A stretch of DNA of 64,000 nucleotides from JAJTFW01 sp046330075 (GTDB lineage: Bacteria; Bacteroidota; Bacteroidia; AKYH767-A; OLB10). The notes beneath the pieces are model-generated. The model was not told where the DNA came from and did no database searches. It worked only from the letters and a program-made list of their open reading frames with translations. This document shows, piece by piece, positions 35,852-44,493 of this stretch. Position numbers and translations under genes: made by a program. The stretch spans positions 372,001 to 436,000 of the forward strand of contig JAXLTL010000001.1 of NCBI GenBank assembly GCA_046330075.1, written 5' to 3'. Position 1 is the stretch's first letter; every line of letters starts with the position of its first letter.

Positions 35852-36621
35852 TTAAATTCTATACGGATGTTATCATTGAGCCGGATGTTCATCAGCTTGA
35901 AGGCACTGTCTTCGTTAATGGCAATTTCAAGATAACCGGCATCATTGAACAAGGCTAGAGCTGCTCCGGGCTCTACAGTGTTGTAGTAATGGGAGATGCG
36001 GGTAATAGAATGCTGCGATTTGCGCGCAACGATTTCGAAGGATCTGCCTTTTCGCTGTGCTTCGAAGAGAGTACGGGAGATGTTGGTGACGATATTACCA
36101 AAGTCATCTATGTAGATCACTACTCCGTGTATCAATTCTTCGTCGATTGTCGGGAGAAACGCTGAGCGTTGTACAAAATGATCCGGTCGCTCTCCGAGCT
36201 CATAGAGATTGCGGCCGCTCAGCAGTGCTGCTGCTGCATCTACCATGGCAGGCAAATCAAATAAATCTCCTTTTTCTGAACGGTCTCCGATTACAACTAC
36301 ATCAATGGGCGGCTCATCAAAAACCAAAGAAAAGAATCCATCGTTGACGCCAATAAACATATGGCCGTCTTTCTTTATGGCTATGAGCTGCGGATCGTAT
36401 TTACTTTGTCCCAGTACGCCGATGACATGCAGCGAACCCGGCGGGAAAAACCGGTAAGCGTTTCTGAAAATATAAGCTGCCTGCTGAATATTATGTCTCG
36501 CAACTTCATGCGAAATGTCAACCAGCCGCAGGTCCTGAAGACGGGCAAGCAACATTCCCTTTAAAGCGCCAACGTGATAGTCGCGGGTGCCCCAGTCGGT
36601 TGTAAACGTAACAATGGCCAT
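35848..36621 (-). CDS. SAM hydroxide adenosyltransferase (DUF62 family)
   Basis: 257 residues from the ATG at 36621 (MAIVTFTTDWGTRDYHVGALKG). The N-terminal TDWGTRDYHVG, the DISHEV segment, the GSLHVIGVLG block and the FIGVNDGFFS strand are hallmarks of the family that splits S-adenosylmethionine with water to adenosine and methionine. The C-terminal beta domain has IYIDDFGNIVTNIS. Divergent from the DciA-like gene; upstream partner of the ABM gene. Confidence 0.9.
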   Translation of the reverse strand: MAIVTFTTDWGTRDYHVGALKGMLLARLQDLRLVDISHEVARHNIQQAAYIFRNAYRFFPPGSLHVIGVLGQSKYDPQLIAIKKDGHMFIGVNDGFFSLVFDEPPIDVVVIGDRSEKGDLFDLPAMVDAAAALLSGRNLYELGERPDHFVQRSAFLPTIDEELIHGVVIYIDDFGNIVTNISRTLFEAQRKGRSFEIVARKSQHSITRISHYYNTVEPGAALALFNDAGYLEIAINEDSAFKLMNIRLNDNIRIEFK

Positions 36622-36703
36622 TTGCGGTTCAAAAATATCCAATTTTAGAGTCGTTCGGGCAGAGAATAGTGCGCGGATAGAAGAAAATAATGATCTTTGT
36701 AGT

Positions 36704-36994
36704 ATGCGGCCTACGAACGAGAATTCATTGGGAGAGGTGATCCGGGAGATGATGAAAAAGTATCAGCTCGAGGATGGATTATGGTCGGCACGAATCACGG
36801 AAGCCTGGGGCAGTTGTATGTTACCTGCTGTTGTGCAACGTACTAATTCGGTGTCCTATAAGAATGGTCAACTGGTGGTTCACCTCAATTCTGCAGTATT
36901 GAAACAGGAATTAACCCTGATTAAAAAAGATATTATCGCAGAGCTGAACCAGGAACTGCGGGAAGAAGTGATTTTAGAAATGATTATTTATTGA
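36704..36994 (+). CDS. DUF721/DciA-like protein
   Basis: 96 residues from the ATG at 36704; the longer open frame would run back into the divergent gene. The sequence LGEVIREMMKKYQLEDGLWSARITEAWGSCM, then LVVHLNSAVLKQELTLIKKDIIAELN, is the DUF721 pattern. DciA loads the replicative helicase in many bacteria, and short forms like this lack extra domains. The stop TGA shares its A with the ATG of the next small gene. Confidence 0.85.
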   Translation: MRPTNENSLGEVIREMMKKYQLEDGLWSARITEAWGSCMLPAVVQRTNSVSYKNGQLVVHLNSAVLKQELTLIKKDIIAELNQELREEVILEMIIY

Positions 36995-37113
36995 TGCGCA
37001 CAGGAAATAAAGGCCCGGGGTATTCATTGTACGAGAAAGTGATCATTAGTGCCTTGCTCGTCTTTTTTTTGGGGATGTTGGTTATGTTTTTTGTTGTTCC
37101 CCGGTTTCAGTAA
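36994..37113 (+). CDS. 39-residue single-helix membrane peptide
   Basis: MRTGNKGPGYSLYEKV then a long hydrophobic helix (about 20 residues) ending VPRFQ and a TAA. The ATG overlaps the TGA of the DciA-like gene by one base, which argues for translational coupling. A terminator follows 31 bp later. Gene order, start overlap and a clean membrane topology support it as real; no family or function is known to me. Confidence 0.65.
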   Translation: MRTGNKGPGYSLYEKVIISALLVFFLGMLVMFFVVPRFQ

Positions 37114-37144
37114 AATCTTGTTGCTTGTAAATCAGCTGTTTATA

Positions 37145-37184
37145 AAAGAAAGAGCGGTAACCGAATTGGTTGCCGCTCTTTTTT
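37145..37184. terminator. Bidirectional terminator
   Basis: AAAGAGCGGTAACC / GGTTGCCGCTCTTTTTT hairpin with a 5-nt loop, between the small membrane gene and the convergent ndk. Confidence 0.9.
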
Positions 37185-37201
37185 GATTGTTGCAGGTGTA
37201 C

Positions 37202-37621
37202 TCAGGGACGTTCCTGCATAGAGAAGAAAAAGTTGCCTTCATTGGCAGCATTTTCATTGCTGTCAGAACCATGCACGGCATTGGCTTCGATCGATTTAGC
37301 GTAGATCTTGCGAATAGTTCCTTCAGCAGCTTTAGCAGGGTCAGTGGCGCCGATCAGTGTACGGAAGTCTTCTACTGCATTGTCCTTTTCAAGAATGGCA
37401 GCTACGATAGGACCTGAAGACATATAGTTTACAAGGTCTTTGTAAAATGGACGCTCCTTGTGAATTTCATAGAATTTACCAGCCATCTCCGGAGTGAGGC
37501 GGGTATATTTCATGGCCACAATCTTAAAGCCGGCTTTGATAATGTGATCAAGAATACCACCGATGTATCCATTGCCAACGGCATCCGGTTTGATCATGGT
37601 GAAGGTGCGATTTGTTGTCAT
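37202..37621 (-). CDS. ndk: Nucleoside diphosphate kinase
   Basis: 139 residues, the normal length. Motifs: TMIKPDAVGNG near the start, the MSSGPIVAAILE strand, and NAVHGSDS with the phospho-accepting His. It equalises NTP pools by ping-pong phosphate transfer. Single gene, divergent from nrnA across a 67-bp gap and convergent with the DciA unit. Confidence 0.98.
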   Translation of the reverse strand: MTTNRTFTMIKPDAVGNGYIGGILDHIIKAGFKIVAMKYTRLTPEMAGKFYEIHKERPFYKDLVNYMSSGPIVAAILEKDNAVEDFRTLIGATDPAKAAEGTIRKIYAKSIEANAVHGSDSNENAANEGNFFFSMQERP

Positions 37622-37670
37622 ATGTGTAGATTATTTATTCGTCTTTTTCGGGGTGCAAAGTTAATTGGAT

Positions 37671-37678
37671 TACTTTTG
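37671..37678 (+). promoter_or_regulatory. Putative -7 box (TACTTTTG)
   Basis: Exact TAnnTTTG match ending 10 bp before the nrnA ATG. Confidence 0.5.
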
Positions 37679-37688
37679 ATGTTCAATC

Positions 37689-38717
37689 ATGAAAAAGGTT
37701 TTTAGTGAGGTGCAGATCAGCGAATTGCTGAATTTGCTCAGTGAACCGAAGCGGATTGTGATCACTACGCATCATAAACCCGATGGAGATGCACTGGGGT
37801 CTTCGTTGGGGCTTCGTCGGGTACTGGAAAAGGCCGGCCATCGGGCTGAAGTGGTGGTTCCCAGTGAGTTCCCTCAGTTTTTATCGTGGATGTCCGGCGC
37901 TTCCCAGGCTGTGGATTTTATCCGCGATGGACGTAAAGCCCGGGAACTGTTGTCGGCCGCCGATCTCGTTTTTTGCCTCGATTTCAATGAGCCGTCGCGG
38001 GTTGAGCAAATGAAAAATGAGCTCGTTAAAATTACTGCGCCCATTGTCCTGATCGACCATCATCTTACACCTATGCCGGGGTTCGGGAAGCTGGTTTTCT
38101 CGTTTCCGGATCATGCTTCTACAGCAGAACTACTGGTGCATATTCTTCTCGAAGCCGGACTCGATCACTTGCTAGACCGTGAATCCGCAGAGTGTTTGTA
38201 TACCGGCATCATGACCGATACCGGATCATTTCGTTTCAATTCTGTTTCTGCTGTAACACATCGGATGACTGCAAGGTTGATGGAGGAGGGGGTTCGCAAT
38301 GATTGGATTCATGAAGCAATTTATGATACCAATTCATTCTGGCGGATGCGCTTTCTTGGATTTACGCTTTATGAAAAGATGGAAATTCTGGAAGATTTCA
38401 GAACAGTTGTTATTACTGCTACACAATCAGACATGGACCGTTTCAATCATCAGCCCGGCGATCTCGAGGGTATTGTAAATTACGGGTTGAGTATCTCCGG
38501 TGTGAAAGTTTCCGTGCTGATGGCTGAAAGAGACGGTCTCATCAAAATTTCGTTCCGTTCAAAAGGAACATTCTCCGTAAAAGATATTGCTGAAAAATAT
38601 TTTGAAGGCGGTGGACACCGTAATGCAGCCGGAGGCCGTTCACGTTTATCATTGCAACAGGCTGTACAACGATTTAAAGAGGTGTTACCTGAATATTATG
38701 ATGAACTCAATAAATAG
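37689..38717 (+). CDS. nrnA: DHH/DHHA1 phosphoesterase, NrnA-type nanoRNase/pAp phosphatase
   Basis: 342 residues. The DHH domain shows THHKPDGDALGSSLG (metal site), FCLDFNEPSR and VLIDHHLTPMPGF (the DHH motif), and DTGSFRF. The DHHA1 domain ends with FEGGGHRNAAGGRS. NrnA breaks down 2-5 nt RNAs and 3'-phosphoadenosine 5'-phosphate. The end overlaps the start of the first FKBP lipoprotein gene by about 20 bp, so the genes are co-transcribed. Confidence 0.95.
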   Translation: MKKVFSEVQISELLNLLSEPKRIVITTHHKPDGDALGSSLGLRRVLEKAGHRAEVVVPSEFPQFLSWMSGASQAVDFIRDGRKARELLSAADLVFCLDFNEPSRVEQMKNELVKITAPIVLIDHHLTPMPGFGKLVFSFPDHASTAELLVHILLEAGLDHLLDRESAECLYTGIMTDTGSFRFNSVSAVTHRMTARLMEEGVRNDWIHEAIYDTNSFWRMRFLGFTLYEKMEILEDFRTVVITATQSDMDRFNHQPGDLEGIVNYGLSISGVKVSVLMAERDGLIKISFRSKGTFSVKDIAEKYFEGGGHRNAAGGRSRLSLQQAVQRFKEVLPEYYDELNK

Positions 38718-39258
38718 ATGGATGCGGTTTTTCGCTGCAGGATGTATGGTACTCTTGGTTGCCTGTCATCAGAACAGCAACCGTGAGAAATATCCTGCAA
38801 CCACTCCTTCAGCTGCCGAAAAAGAAGAGCTGAAAGAAGCACTGATTCATCAGAACCGTCAACTGATCCGCGAGGAAATTGAGCACATCGATGCCTACGC
38901 CGACAGGCATGGCTTGTCACTGGATACAACTTCTACCGGACTCCGTTATATGATGATTGAACGGACCAATGGAAAGCCGGTTAAACTGATGAATGAAGTA
39001 ACGATCTCCTATAAAGCGGAATTGCTGGATGGGAAATTCTGCTATTCAAGCGACAGCACCGGCAGTTTAAGCTTCGTGGTAGGGCAGTCCAATCAGCCTT
39101 CTGGTCTACAGGAAGGATTATTACTGATGAAAGAAGGTGAGAAAGCATTTATGATTGTACCTTCCTATTTGGCATATGGTGTAACCGGTGATGGTGTATG
39201 TGTGCCCGGTAGTTCAAGTGTGGTGTATACGGTTAAACTGGATAAAGTAAGAGATTAA
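38698..39258 (+). CDS. FKBP-type peptidyl-prolyl isomerase lipoprotein
   Basis: 186 residues from the ATG at 38698 (a second ATG follows at once). The lipoprotein signal ends LLVACHQNS, with Cys as lipid site. After a helical linker, an FKBP domain runs from about residue 80: NEVTISYKAELLDGKFCYSS, LQEGLLLMKEGEKAFMIVPSYLAYG and VVYTVKLDKVRD. The active-site aromatic positions are only partly kept. It resembles the gliding-motility lipoprotein GldI, but its neighbours are not gld genes. Periplasmic folding role likely. Confidence 0.85.
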   Translation: MMNSINRWMRFFAAGCMVLLVACHQNSNREKYPATTPSAAEKEELKEALIHQNRQLIREEIEHIDAYADRHGLSLDTTSTGLRYMMIERTNGKPVKLMNEVTISYKAELLDGKFCYSSDSTGSLSFVVGQSNQPSGLQEGLLLMKEGEKAFMIVPSYLAYGVTGDGVCVPGSSSVVYTVKLDKVRD

Positions 39259-39264
39259 TAAAAA

Positions 39265-40125
39265 ATGAGATCATACCGGGTTTGGTGGATTTTACTGTTT
39301 GCAGTAGGGCTCGGAGCAGCCTGTAACAGTAACAAATTTGAAAAGACCGGAGATGGACTTCTATACAGGTTCATCGAGCGGAAAAACGGCCGGCGCGCAG
39401 CCATGGGTGAATTATTACAACTTCACCTTTGTTATCGCGATGCAAAAGGGAAAGTGTTGTTTGATTCAAAAAAGCTGGGCACTGAATTTATCGTGCAGGT
39501 GGTTCCGCCAACTTTCATCGGTGGACTGGAAGGTGGATTCGCCATGATGGGAGAAGGTGATTCAGCTGTTTTCAGTATTCCTGCTGATTCTGTTTTTGAA
39601 AAAACGTTTCACGAAACATTACCGCCATCGGTGAATAAAGGTGATTATTTATCCTTTGAGGTCCGGCTTGAAAAAATCATGAATCCGGAAGAATACAGAA
39701 ACCGCCTGGATAGTGTACCGAAAAAAGTAAGCGAAATTGAACTCCATAGCATAGAGGCATATCTCGCCGAGAATTCCATGAACGTGCAACCATCTCGTCC
39801 GGGAGTTTATGCTGTCGAATTGAGAAAAGGAAACGGCGCGATTCCGGTTCCCGGCGATTCCGTGGAAATTAAATACCGGGGTTCTTTTCTGAGCGGTGAG
39901 GTGTTTGATTCCAGTAAGGATAAAAATCTGAAATATGTTTTAGGAGATGGATTACGATTACCGGCCTGGGAAGAAACCATTGCAGCAATGAAAGAAGGAG
40001 GGATGGTGCGACTTGTCTTGTCCAGTGATAATGCCTTCGGTAAAGACGGATTTGGCCCTGTTCCTCCTGCCACAACTGTGATTTATGACATTGAACTCAT
40101 CAAAGTAAAGAAGACTGCAAGCTGA
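39265..40125 (+). CDS. Double-domain FKBP peptidyl-prolyl isomerase lipoprotein
   Basis: 286 residues. The leader ends LGAACNSNK (lipid-modified Cys). Two FKBP domains follow: one at about 40-140 (GELLQLHLCYRDAKGKVLFDS, FIGGLEGGFAMMGEGDSAVFSIP) and one at about 180-283 (GDSVEIKYRGSFLSGEVFDSS, LPAWEETIAAMKEGGMVRLVLSSDNAFG, TVIYDIELIKV). The second has the more complete active-site pattern. Follows the single-domain FKBP gene by 6 bp; both probably assist outer-membrane or surface protein folding. Confidence 0.9.
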   Translation: MRSYRVWWILLFAVGLGAACNSNKFEKTGDGLLYRFIERKNGRRAAMGELLQLHLCYRDAKGKVLFDSKKLGTEFIVQVVPPTFIGGLEGGFAMMGEGDSAVFSIPADSVFEKTFHETLPPSVNKGDYLSFEVRLEKIMNPEEYRNRLDSVPKKVSEIELHSIEAYLAENSMNVQPSRPGVYAVELRKGNGAIPVPGDSVEIKYRGSFLSGEVFDSSKDKNLKYVLGDGLRLPAWEETIAAMKEGGMVRLVLSSDNAFGKDGFGPVPPATTVIYDIELIKVKKTAS

Positions 40126-40156
40126 TAGGCTCCTGAAGAACCAACAACCGCTGAAA

Positions 40157-40188
40157 AGTAAAAAGCCCCTGCAATGCAGAGGCTTTTT
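40157..40188 (+). terminator. Intrinsic terminator
   Basis: AAAAGCC-c-CTGCA / TGCAG-a-GGCTTTT stem with one mismatch and a T-run of seven; ends the nrnA-FKBP unit. The A-run on its left could also serve the convergent histone-like gene. Confidence 0.8.
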
Positions 40189-40208
40189 TTGTTAACCCAA
40201 GAAGATGA

Positions 40209-40520
40209 TTATTTCTTCTTGGCAGCTTTTTTAGTAGCTTTTTTTGCCCCTTTTTTAGCAGCTTTCTTCGGAGCAGCTTTTTTAGTAGCTTTCTTCGGAG
40301 CAGCTTTTTTGGTTGCTTTCTTAGCAGCTTTTTTAGCGCCTTTTTTCGCAGCTTTCTTAGTCGCTTTCTTAGCAGACTTTTTAGTTGCTTTTTTAGCAGC
40401 TTTTTTAGCTTTCTTAGGAGCAGCCATAGCTTCAACGTTAGTCATTTTGAAGCCGATTACTCGTGTTGCACCAGCAGCAGTAGCAGTAGTGCCTTTCTTC
40501 ATTTCCATGTTCTGTTTCAT
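40209..40520 (-). CDS. Histone H1-like Lys/Ala-rich protein
   Basis: 103 residues. The first ~32 residues are a short neutral segment (GTTATAAGATRVIGFKMTN), and the remaining ~70 are built from AKKA, TKKA and PKKA repeats, so nearly half of the tail is lysine. This is the composition of the histone H1-like/HC1-type nucleoid proteins of some bacteria, expected to bind DNA by charge. The DNA itself is internally repetitive on this account. Single gene, between the FKBP terminator and a 160-bp gap before the PLP enzyme. Confidence 0.8.
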   Translation of the reverse strand: MKQNMEMKKGTTATAAGATRVIGFKMTNVEAMAAPKKAKKAAKKATKKSAKKATKKAAKKGAKKAAKKATKKAAPKKATKKAAPKKAAKKGAKKATKKAAKKK

Positions 40521-40683
40521 GTTAGTTGTGTTTTGAATTGGGTTAACGATTATTTGTTGTGGTTTATACTGTCATTTATTTTTTTTTGTTACATTTTCTG
40601 TAACCTTTTTTCAATGGACACTTTTCACGCAACAACTTCTCATTAATTCCGGCAACACGGTGAACAGGTTTTTTTCATTGAGT

Positions 40684-41934
40684 TCAGGTTAGTGATGTAA
40701 CGATTTTATCAAGGTTATACTTTCCTGCTTTCAGGTTTTCATGAATCTGTTTGAAAGCATTAATAGTATAATTAACATCTTCCAGTGTATGCACTGCGGT
40801 TGGAATCAGTCGCAGCATAATTACACCTTTAGGAACTACAGGATACACAACCATTGAACAGAAGATATCGAAGTTCTCACGAAGATCAAGAATCAGATTA
40901 GTTGCTTCAGGAATTGTTCCGTTCAGGTAAACAGGAGTCACCGGTGAATTGGTGTTTCCGATTTCGAAGCCTGCATCTTTCAATCCGGTTTGAAGCGCAT
41001 TGGTAATTTTCCAGAGATTATCTTTTAACTCAGGACGTGTACGCAGTAACTCCAGACGCTTTAAGGCGCCTACCACCAATGGCATTGGCAGCGACTTGGC
41101 GAAAATCTGCGAACGCATATTATAGCGGAGAAACTCCACTACCTGTTCTTCACTGCTGATAAATGCACCAATCAGCGCCATCGATTTGGCAAAGGTGCCA
41201 AAATAAATGTCAATTCCATCCTGACAGCCCTGATGTTCTCCGGTTCCGGCTCCGGTTTTACCCATCGTGCCGAATCCGTGTGCATCATCAACAAACAAAC
41301 GGAAGTTGAATTTCTTTTTGAGTTCGGTAATCTCTTTCAGTTTTCCCTGATCACCCGACATGCCAAATACACCTTCTGTAATAACGAGTATTCCGCCATT
41401 GGTTTGTTCTACCAGTTTTGTAGCACGCTCCAGCTGCTTTTGAAGGTTGTCAATGTCGTTGTGCGGATAAACAAAACGCTTACCCATATGTAAACGCAAG
41501 CCATCTATAATACAGGCATGCGCTTCCGAATCATATACTATTACATCATGGCGGTCTACCAGGCTGTCAATGGCACTGACCATGCCCTGATATCCGAAAT
41601 TCAAAAGAATGGTGTCTTCTTTTGACATGAATTTGGATAGCTCAGCTTCCAGTTGCTCATGTTGATTGGAGTTTCCCGACATCATGCGGGCTCCCATCGG
41701 CAAGGCCAGACCAAACTGTGCGCAGGCATCAGCATCGGCTTTGCGGACTTCAGGATGGTTTGCAAGTCCTAAGTAATTGTTAAGGCTCCAAACCAGCTTT
41801 TCCTTTCCGCGGAAAATCATCTTGTTTGAAATGTCGCCTTCTAATTTTGGGAAGGTAAAGTAACCATGTGCATCCTTCGCGTGCATCCCCAACGGACCTC
41901 GGTTCTTTCGGATCTTTTCGAAGATATCTGTCAT
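40684..41934 (-). CDS. Alpha-oxoamine synthase (serine palmitoyltransferase/KBL/BioF family)
   Basis: 416 residues of a fold-type I PLP enzyme. Visible residues: NNYLGLANHPEV, GARMMSGNSNQHEQLE, the DDAHGFGTMGKTG cofactor site and the Schiff-base region TFAKSMALIGAF. The last part carries the usual LRLIPTAVHTLEDV segment. The family condenses an amino acid with acyl-CoA. The N-terminal DIFEKIRKNRGPLGMHAKD region and length fit serine palmitoyltransferase-like enzymes that make sphingolipid bases in Bacteroidota better than BioF; no biotin or threonine genes are adjacent. Exact reaction uncertain. Confidence 0.8.
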   Translation of the reverse strand: MTDIFEKIRKNRGPLGMHAKDAHGYFTFPKLEGDISNKMIFRGKEKLVWSLNNYLGLANHPEVRKADADACAQFGLALPMGARMMSGNSNQHEQLEAELSKFMSKEDTILLNFGYQGMVSAIDSLVDRHDVIVYDSEAHACIIDGLRLHMGKRFVYPHNDIDNLQKQLERATKLVEQTNGGILVITEGVFGMSGDQGKLKEITELKKKFNFRLFVDDAHGFGTMGKTGAGTGEHQGCQDGIDIYFGTFAKSMALIGAFISSEEQVVEFLRYNMRSQIFAKSLPMPLVVGALKRLELLRTRPELKDNLWKITNALQTGLKDAGFEIGNTNSPVTPVYLNGTIPEATNLILDLRENFDIFCSMVVYPVVPKGVIMLRLIPTAVHTLEDVNYTINAFKQIHENLKAGKYNLDKIVTSLT

Positions 41935-42092
41935 TTTCTTATTTATACTTTTTTTCTTTGGCTAACGTTGTAGTATTTCCGCCACAGAATGCGACCGAAA
42001 TATCAACACAAAAATAAAACTAAAATCATTAGCAATCACAATGTTTTCAACATGCATTTGTTAATCATGTAGTTTCGCAGACTACAAATCAG

Positions 42093-42100
42093 TACATTTG
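42093..42100 (+). promoter_or_regulatory. Putative -7 box (TACATTTG)
   Basis: Exact TAnnTTTG match ending 17 bp before the bamD ATG, in the 183-bp gap divergent from the oxoamine synthase gene. Confidence 0.5.
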
Positions 42101-42117
42101 CATTCACAAAATCAACA

Positions 42118-42921
42118 ATGAAAAAATTATTATTCGTTATTCTTCCGCTCCTGATATTTTCTTCCTGCAGCAAATTTCAGCGTATTTCCAAAAGTTCCGA
42201 CATGGAAGCGAAGTACAATGCAGCAGTAAAATATTATGAGAAGAAAGATTATTTTCATGCCTATCAGTTGTTCGAAGAACTGATCAGCGTGTACCGCGGA
42301 ACCTCGAAAGCGGAGATGTCATACTATTATTATACGTATTGTACATATTATATAGATGACTTCACGCTGGCGGCATATCACTTCAATAATTTTGTGCAGA
42401 GTTATCCCAACAGCCCGCATGCGGAAGAAATGCAGTATATGTTTGCTTACTGCTTTTACCTGGACTCACCTGTTTCCAGCCTTGACCAAACCAGTACCAT
42501 CGATGCGATCGAGAAGTTCCAGTTGTTCGTAAACAAGTATCCGAATAGTCCCAAAGTGGCAGAAGCCAATGAAAAGATGGATGGCCTCCGGAAAAAACTT
42601 GAACAAAAGGCTTTTGATAACGCACGCCTATATTATAAGATGGAAAATTATAAAGCAGCTACCGTTGCTTTTGCCAATCTGCTGAAAGATTATCCCAGTA
42701 CTATATATAAAGAGGAGTCGATGTATATGAGCCTGCGGGCCTCTTATTTATATGCAAAAAACTCGGTGGAGATGAAAAAAGCGGAACGTTTCCGCCAAAC
42801 TGTCGAAGAGTATCTGAAATTTGTAGATAATTTCCCGCAAAGTCGGTATCTTCGCGACGCTGAAAGGATCTATGATGCTGCTCAGCAGGAATTGAAACCC
42901 GGTGTTGCTGCCGGAAGCTGA
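42118..42921 (+). CDS. bamD: Outer membrane assembly lipoprotein BamD
   Basis: 267 residues. Lipoprotein signal LLIFSSCSKFQ with the acceptor Cys at about 17. Then TPR-like repeats rich in aromatic residues: AVKYYEKKDYFHAYQLFEEL, YHFNNFVQSYPNSPHAEEM, KFQLFVNKYPNSPKVAEAN and VAFANLLKDYPST, the classic BamD/YfiO layout. It works with BamA in beta-barrel insertion. First gene of the unit with rpoZ, coaBC, DUF4835 and recN. Confidence 0.95.
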   Translation: MKKLLFVILPLLIFSSCSKFQRISKSSDMEAKYNAAVKYYEKKDYFHAYQLFEELISVYRGTSKAEMSYYYYTYCTYYIDDFTLAAYHFNNFVQSYPNSPHAEEMQYMFAYCFYLDSPVSSLDQTSTIDAIEKFQLFVNKYPNSPKVAEANEKMDGLRKKLEQKAFDNARLYYKMENYKAATVAFANLLKDYPSTIYKEESMYMSLRASYLYAKNSVEMKKAERFRQTVEEYLKFVDNFPQSRYLRDAERIYDAAQQELKPGVAAGS

Positions 42922-42961
42922 TTCCTTCATTCGGCGATAAATTCATATTAAATTAGTGTAA

Positions 42962-43282
42962 ATGGCTAATTATAAGTCTTCTACAAACACAACTGTTACC
43001 CGCGACCTCATTAATTTTGAGGAGAAAACCAGCAATATCTACGAAAGTATTGTGGTGCTGGCGAAGCGCGCTAATCATATCTCAGCGGATATGAAGGAGG
43101 AACTCAATGAGAAATTGTCGGAGTTTGCCAGTATGACAGATAACCTGGAAGAAGTATTTGAAAACAGGGAGCAAATCGAAATTTCCAAACATTACGAAAA
43201 ACTCCCGAAACCTACCCTTATCGCTGTTCAGGAGTTCCTCGATGGTAAAATTTATTACCGGAACCCCGCTAACGATAAATAA
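42962..43282 (+). CDS. rpoZ: RNA polymerase omega subunit family protein
   Basis: 106 residues. The N-terminal part (VTRDLINFEEKTSNIYESIVVLAKRANHIS) matches the omega helix with RANxI, and the rest is the longer acidic tail of the Bacteroidota form (MTDNLEEVFENREQIEISKHYEKLPKP, shown here in part). Omega helps fold beta-prime. It sits between bamD and coaBC, its usual place in this phylum. Confidence 0.88.
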   Translation: MANYKSSTNTTVTRDLINFEEKTSNIYESIVVLAKRANHISADMKEELNEKLSEFASMTDNLEEVFENREQIEISKHYEKLPKPTLIAVQEFLDGKIYYRNPANDK

Positions 43283-43293
43283 TTCCGGTCCTC

Positions 43294-44493
43294 ATGCGAC
43301 TGTCCGGAAAGAAAATCCTCCTCGGAATTACCGGAAGTATTGCTGCCTATAAATCGGCCCCGCTTTGTCGTTTACTGAAAGCCGAAGGTGCTGAAATTCA
43401 GGTTGTTATGACCAATTCAGCCACAGGTTTTATTACCCCTTTAACCCTTTCTGTTCTTTCCGGAAATCCCGTTTATACGGAGATGATTTCCGAAGAAAAG
43501 ACCTGGAACAATCATGTCGCCCTTGGACTTTGGGCTGACCTTTTTCTGGTCGCTCCGGCTTCCGCGAACACCATCTCTGCTTTCTCCAACGGGACCTGCG
43601 ATAACCTGCTGCAGGCTGTGTTCCTGTCGGCCAGATGTCCTGTTTTAATAGCCCCGGCAATGGACCATGATATGTTTCTCCACCACGCGACACAGGAAAA
43701 TTTGGCCTTGCTGAAGGAACGCGGAATCCGTATTGCCGGACCCGCCTCCGGTTCGCTGGCTTCGGGTTTGGTAGGTGAGGGACGTATGCTCGAACCGGAT
43801 GAGTTGCTGGAGGAAGTTTTATCTTTCTTCTATCCGGATCAACCTCTAAAGGGGAAGAAGGTGTTGGTCAATGCCGGACCTACCCGCGAAGCGATTGATC
43901 CCGTACGTTATATAACGAATCATTCTACCGGGAAAATGGGTGTCGCTGTGGCCACAGCATTGCTGCAAGCCGGGGCTGAAGTTCACCTCGTACTGGGTCC
44001 TGTTTCAGTGCCCGTCCCACCGGGAATTGCAGTAACGAGTGTTGTGACAGCAGAAGATATGATGCGGGAATGCGCACGTTTGTTTCCATCGATGGATGGC
44101 GCTATTCTTTCCGCTGCAGTCGCTGATTATAAACCAGCAATTGCTGCGGATCAGAAAATAAAAAAGAACGATCAGCAATGGTCCCTGCCCATGGAAAAAA
44201 CAGGAGATGTTTTGCAGGCTTTGGGAAAAATGAAAAAGCCCGGACAGCTATTGGTGGGTTTTGCACTGGAAACGAATAACGAAATGGCCAATGCCCAAAT
44301 TAAGCTGGAAAAGAAAAACCTCGATTTTATCGTCCTTAATTCCCTGCAGGATGCCGGTGCAGGATTTGGTACCGACACCAATAAAATTACCCTTCTTTTC
44401 AGAAATAATACTTCAGTGGAAATCCCGTTAATGTCGAAACAAAAAGCTGCCGAAGAAATCGTGAAATCATTTATACATTTGACACATGCGTAA
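43294..44493 (+). CDS. coaBC: Bifunctional phosphopantothenoylcysteine decarboxylase/ligase
   Basis: 399 residues. The CoaC half has GITGSIAAYKSAPLCRLLK, the NHVALGLWADLFLVAPASANT flavin and substrate region with the active-site His, and PAMDHDMF. The CoaB half starts about residue 185: VLVNAGPTREAIDPVRYITNHSTGKMG, AAVADYKP and the KIKKN segment. It makes 4'-phosphopantetheine from phosphopantothenate and cysteine on the way to CoA; coaD in this window acts on the product. Overlaps the DUF4835 gene by 8 bp. Confidence 0.97.
   Translation: MRLSGKKILLGITGSIAAYKSAPLCRLLKAEGAEIQVVMTNSATGFITPLTLSVLSGNPVYTEMISEEKTWNNHVALGLWADLFLVAPASANTISAFSNGTCDNLLQAVFLSARCPVLIAPAMDHDMFLHHATQENLALLKERGIRIAGPASGSLASGLVGEGRMLEPDELLEEVLSFFYPDQPLKGKKVLVNAGPTREAIDPVRYITNHSTGKMGVAVATALLQAGAEVHLVLGPVSVPVPPGIAVTSVVTAEDMMRECARLFPSMDGAILSAAVADYKPAIAADQKIKKNDQQWSLPMEKTGDVLQALGKMKKPGQLLVGFALETNNEMANAQIKLEKKNLDFIVLNSLQDAGAGFGTDTNKITLLFRNNTSVEIPLMSKQKAAEEIVKSFIHLTHA

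Noticed and set aside
36587..36703. Longer N-terminus for the DciA-like protein
   Set aside because: It would overlap the divergent SAM hydrolase-like gene and its promoter, and adds residues foreign to the family.
40100..40536. Leu/Lys-rich and Phe/Ala-rich open frames over the histone-like gene
   Set aside because: Shadow frames of the KKA repeat; the Lys/Ala frame has the proper start, stop and composition.
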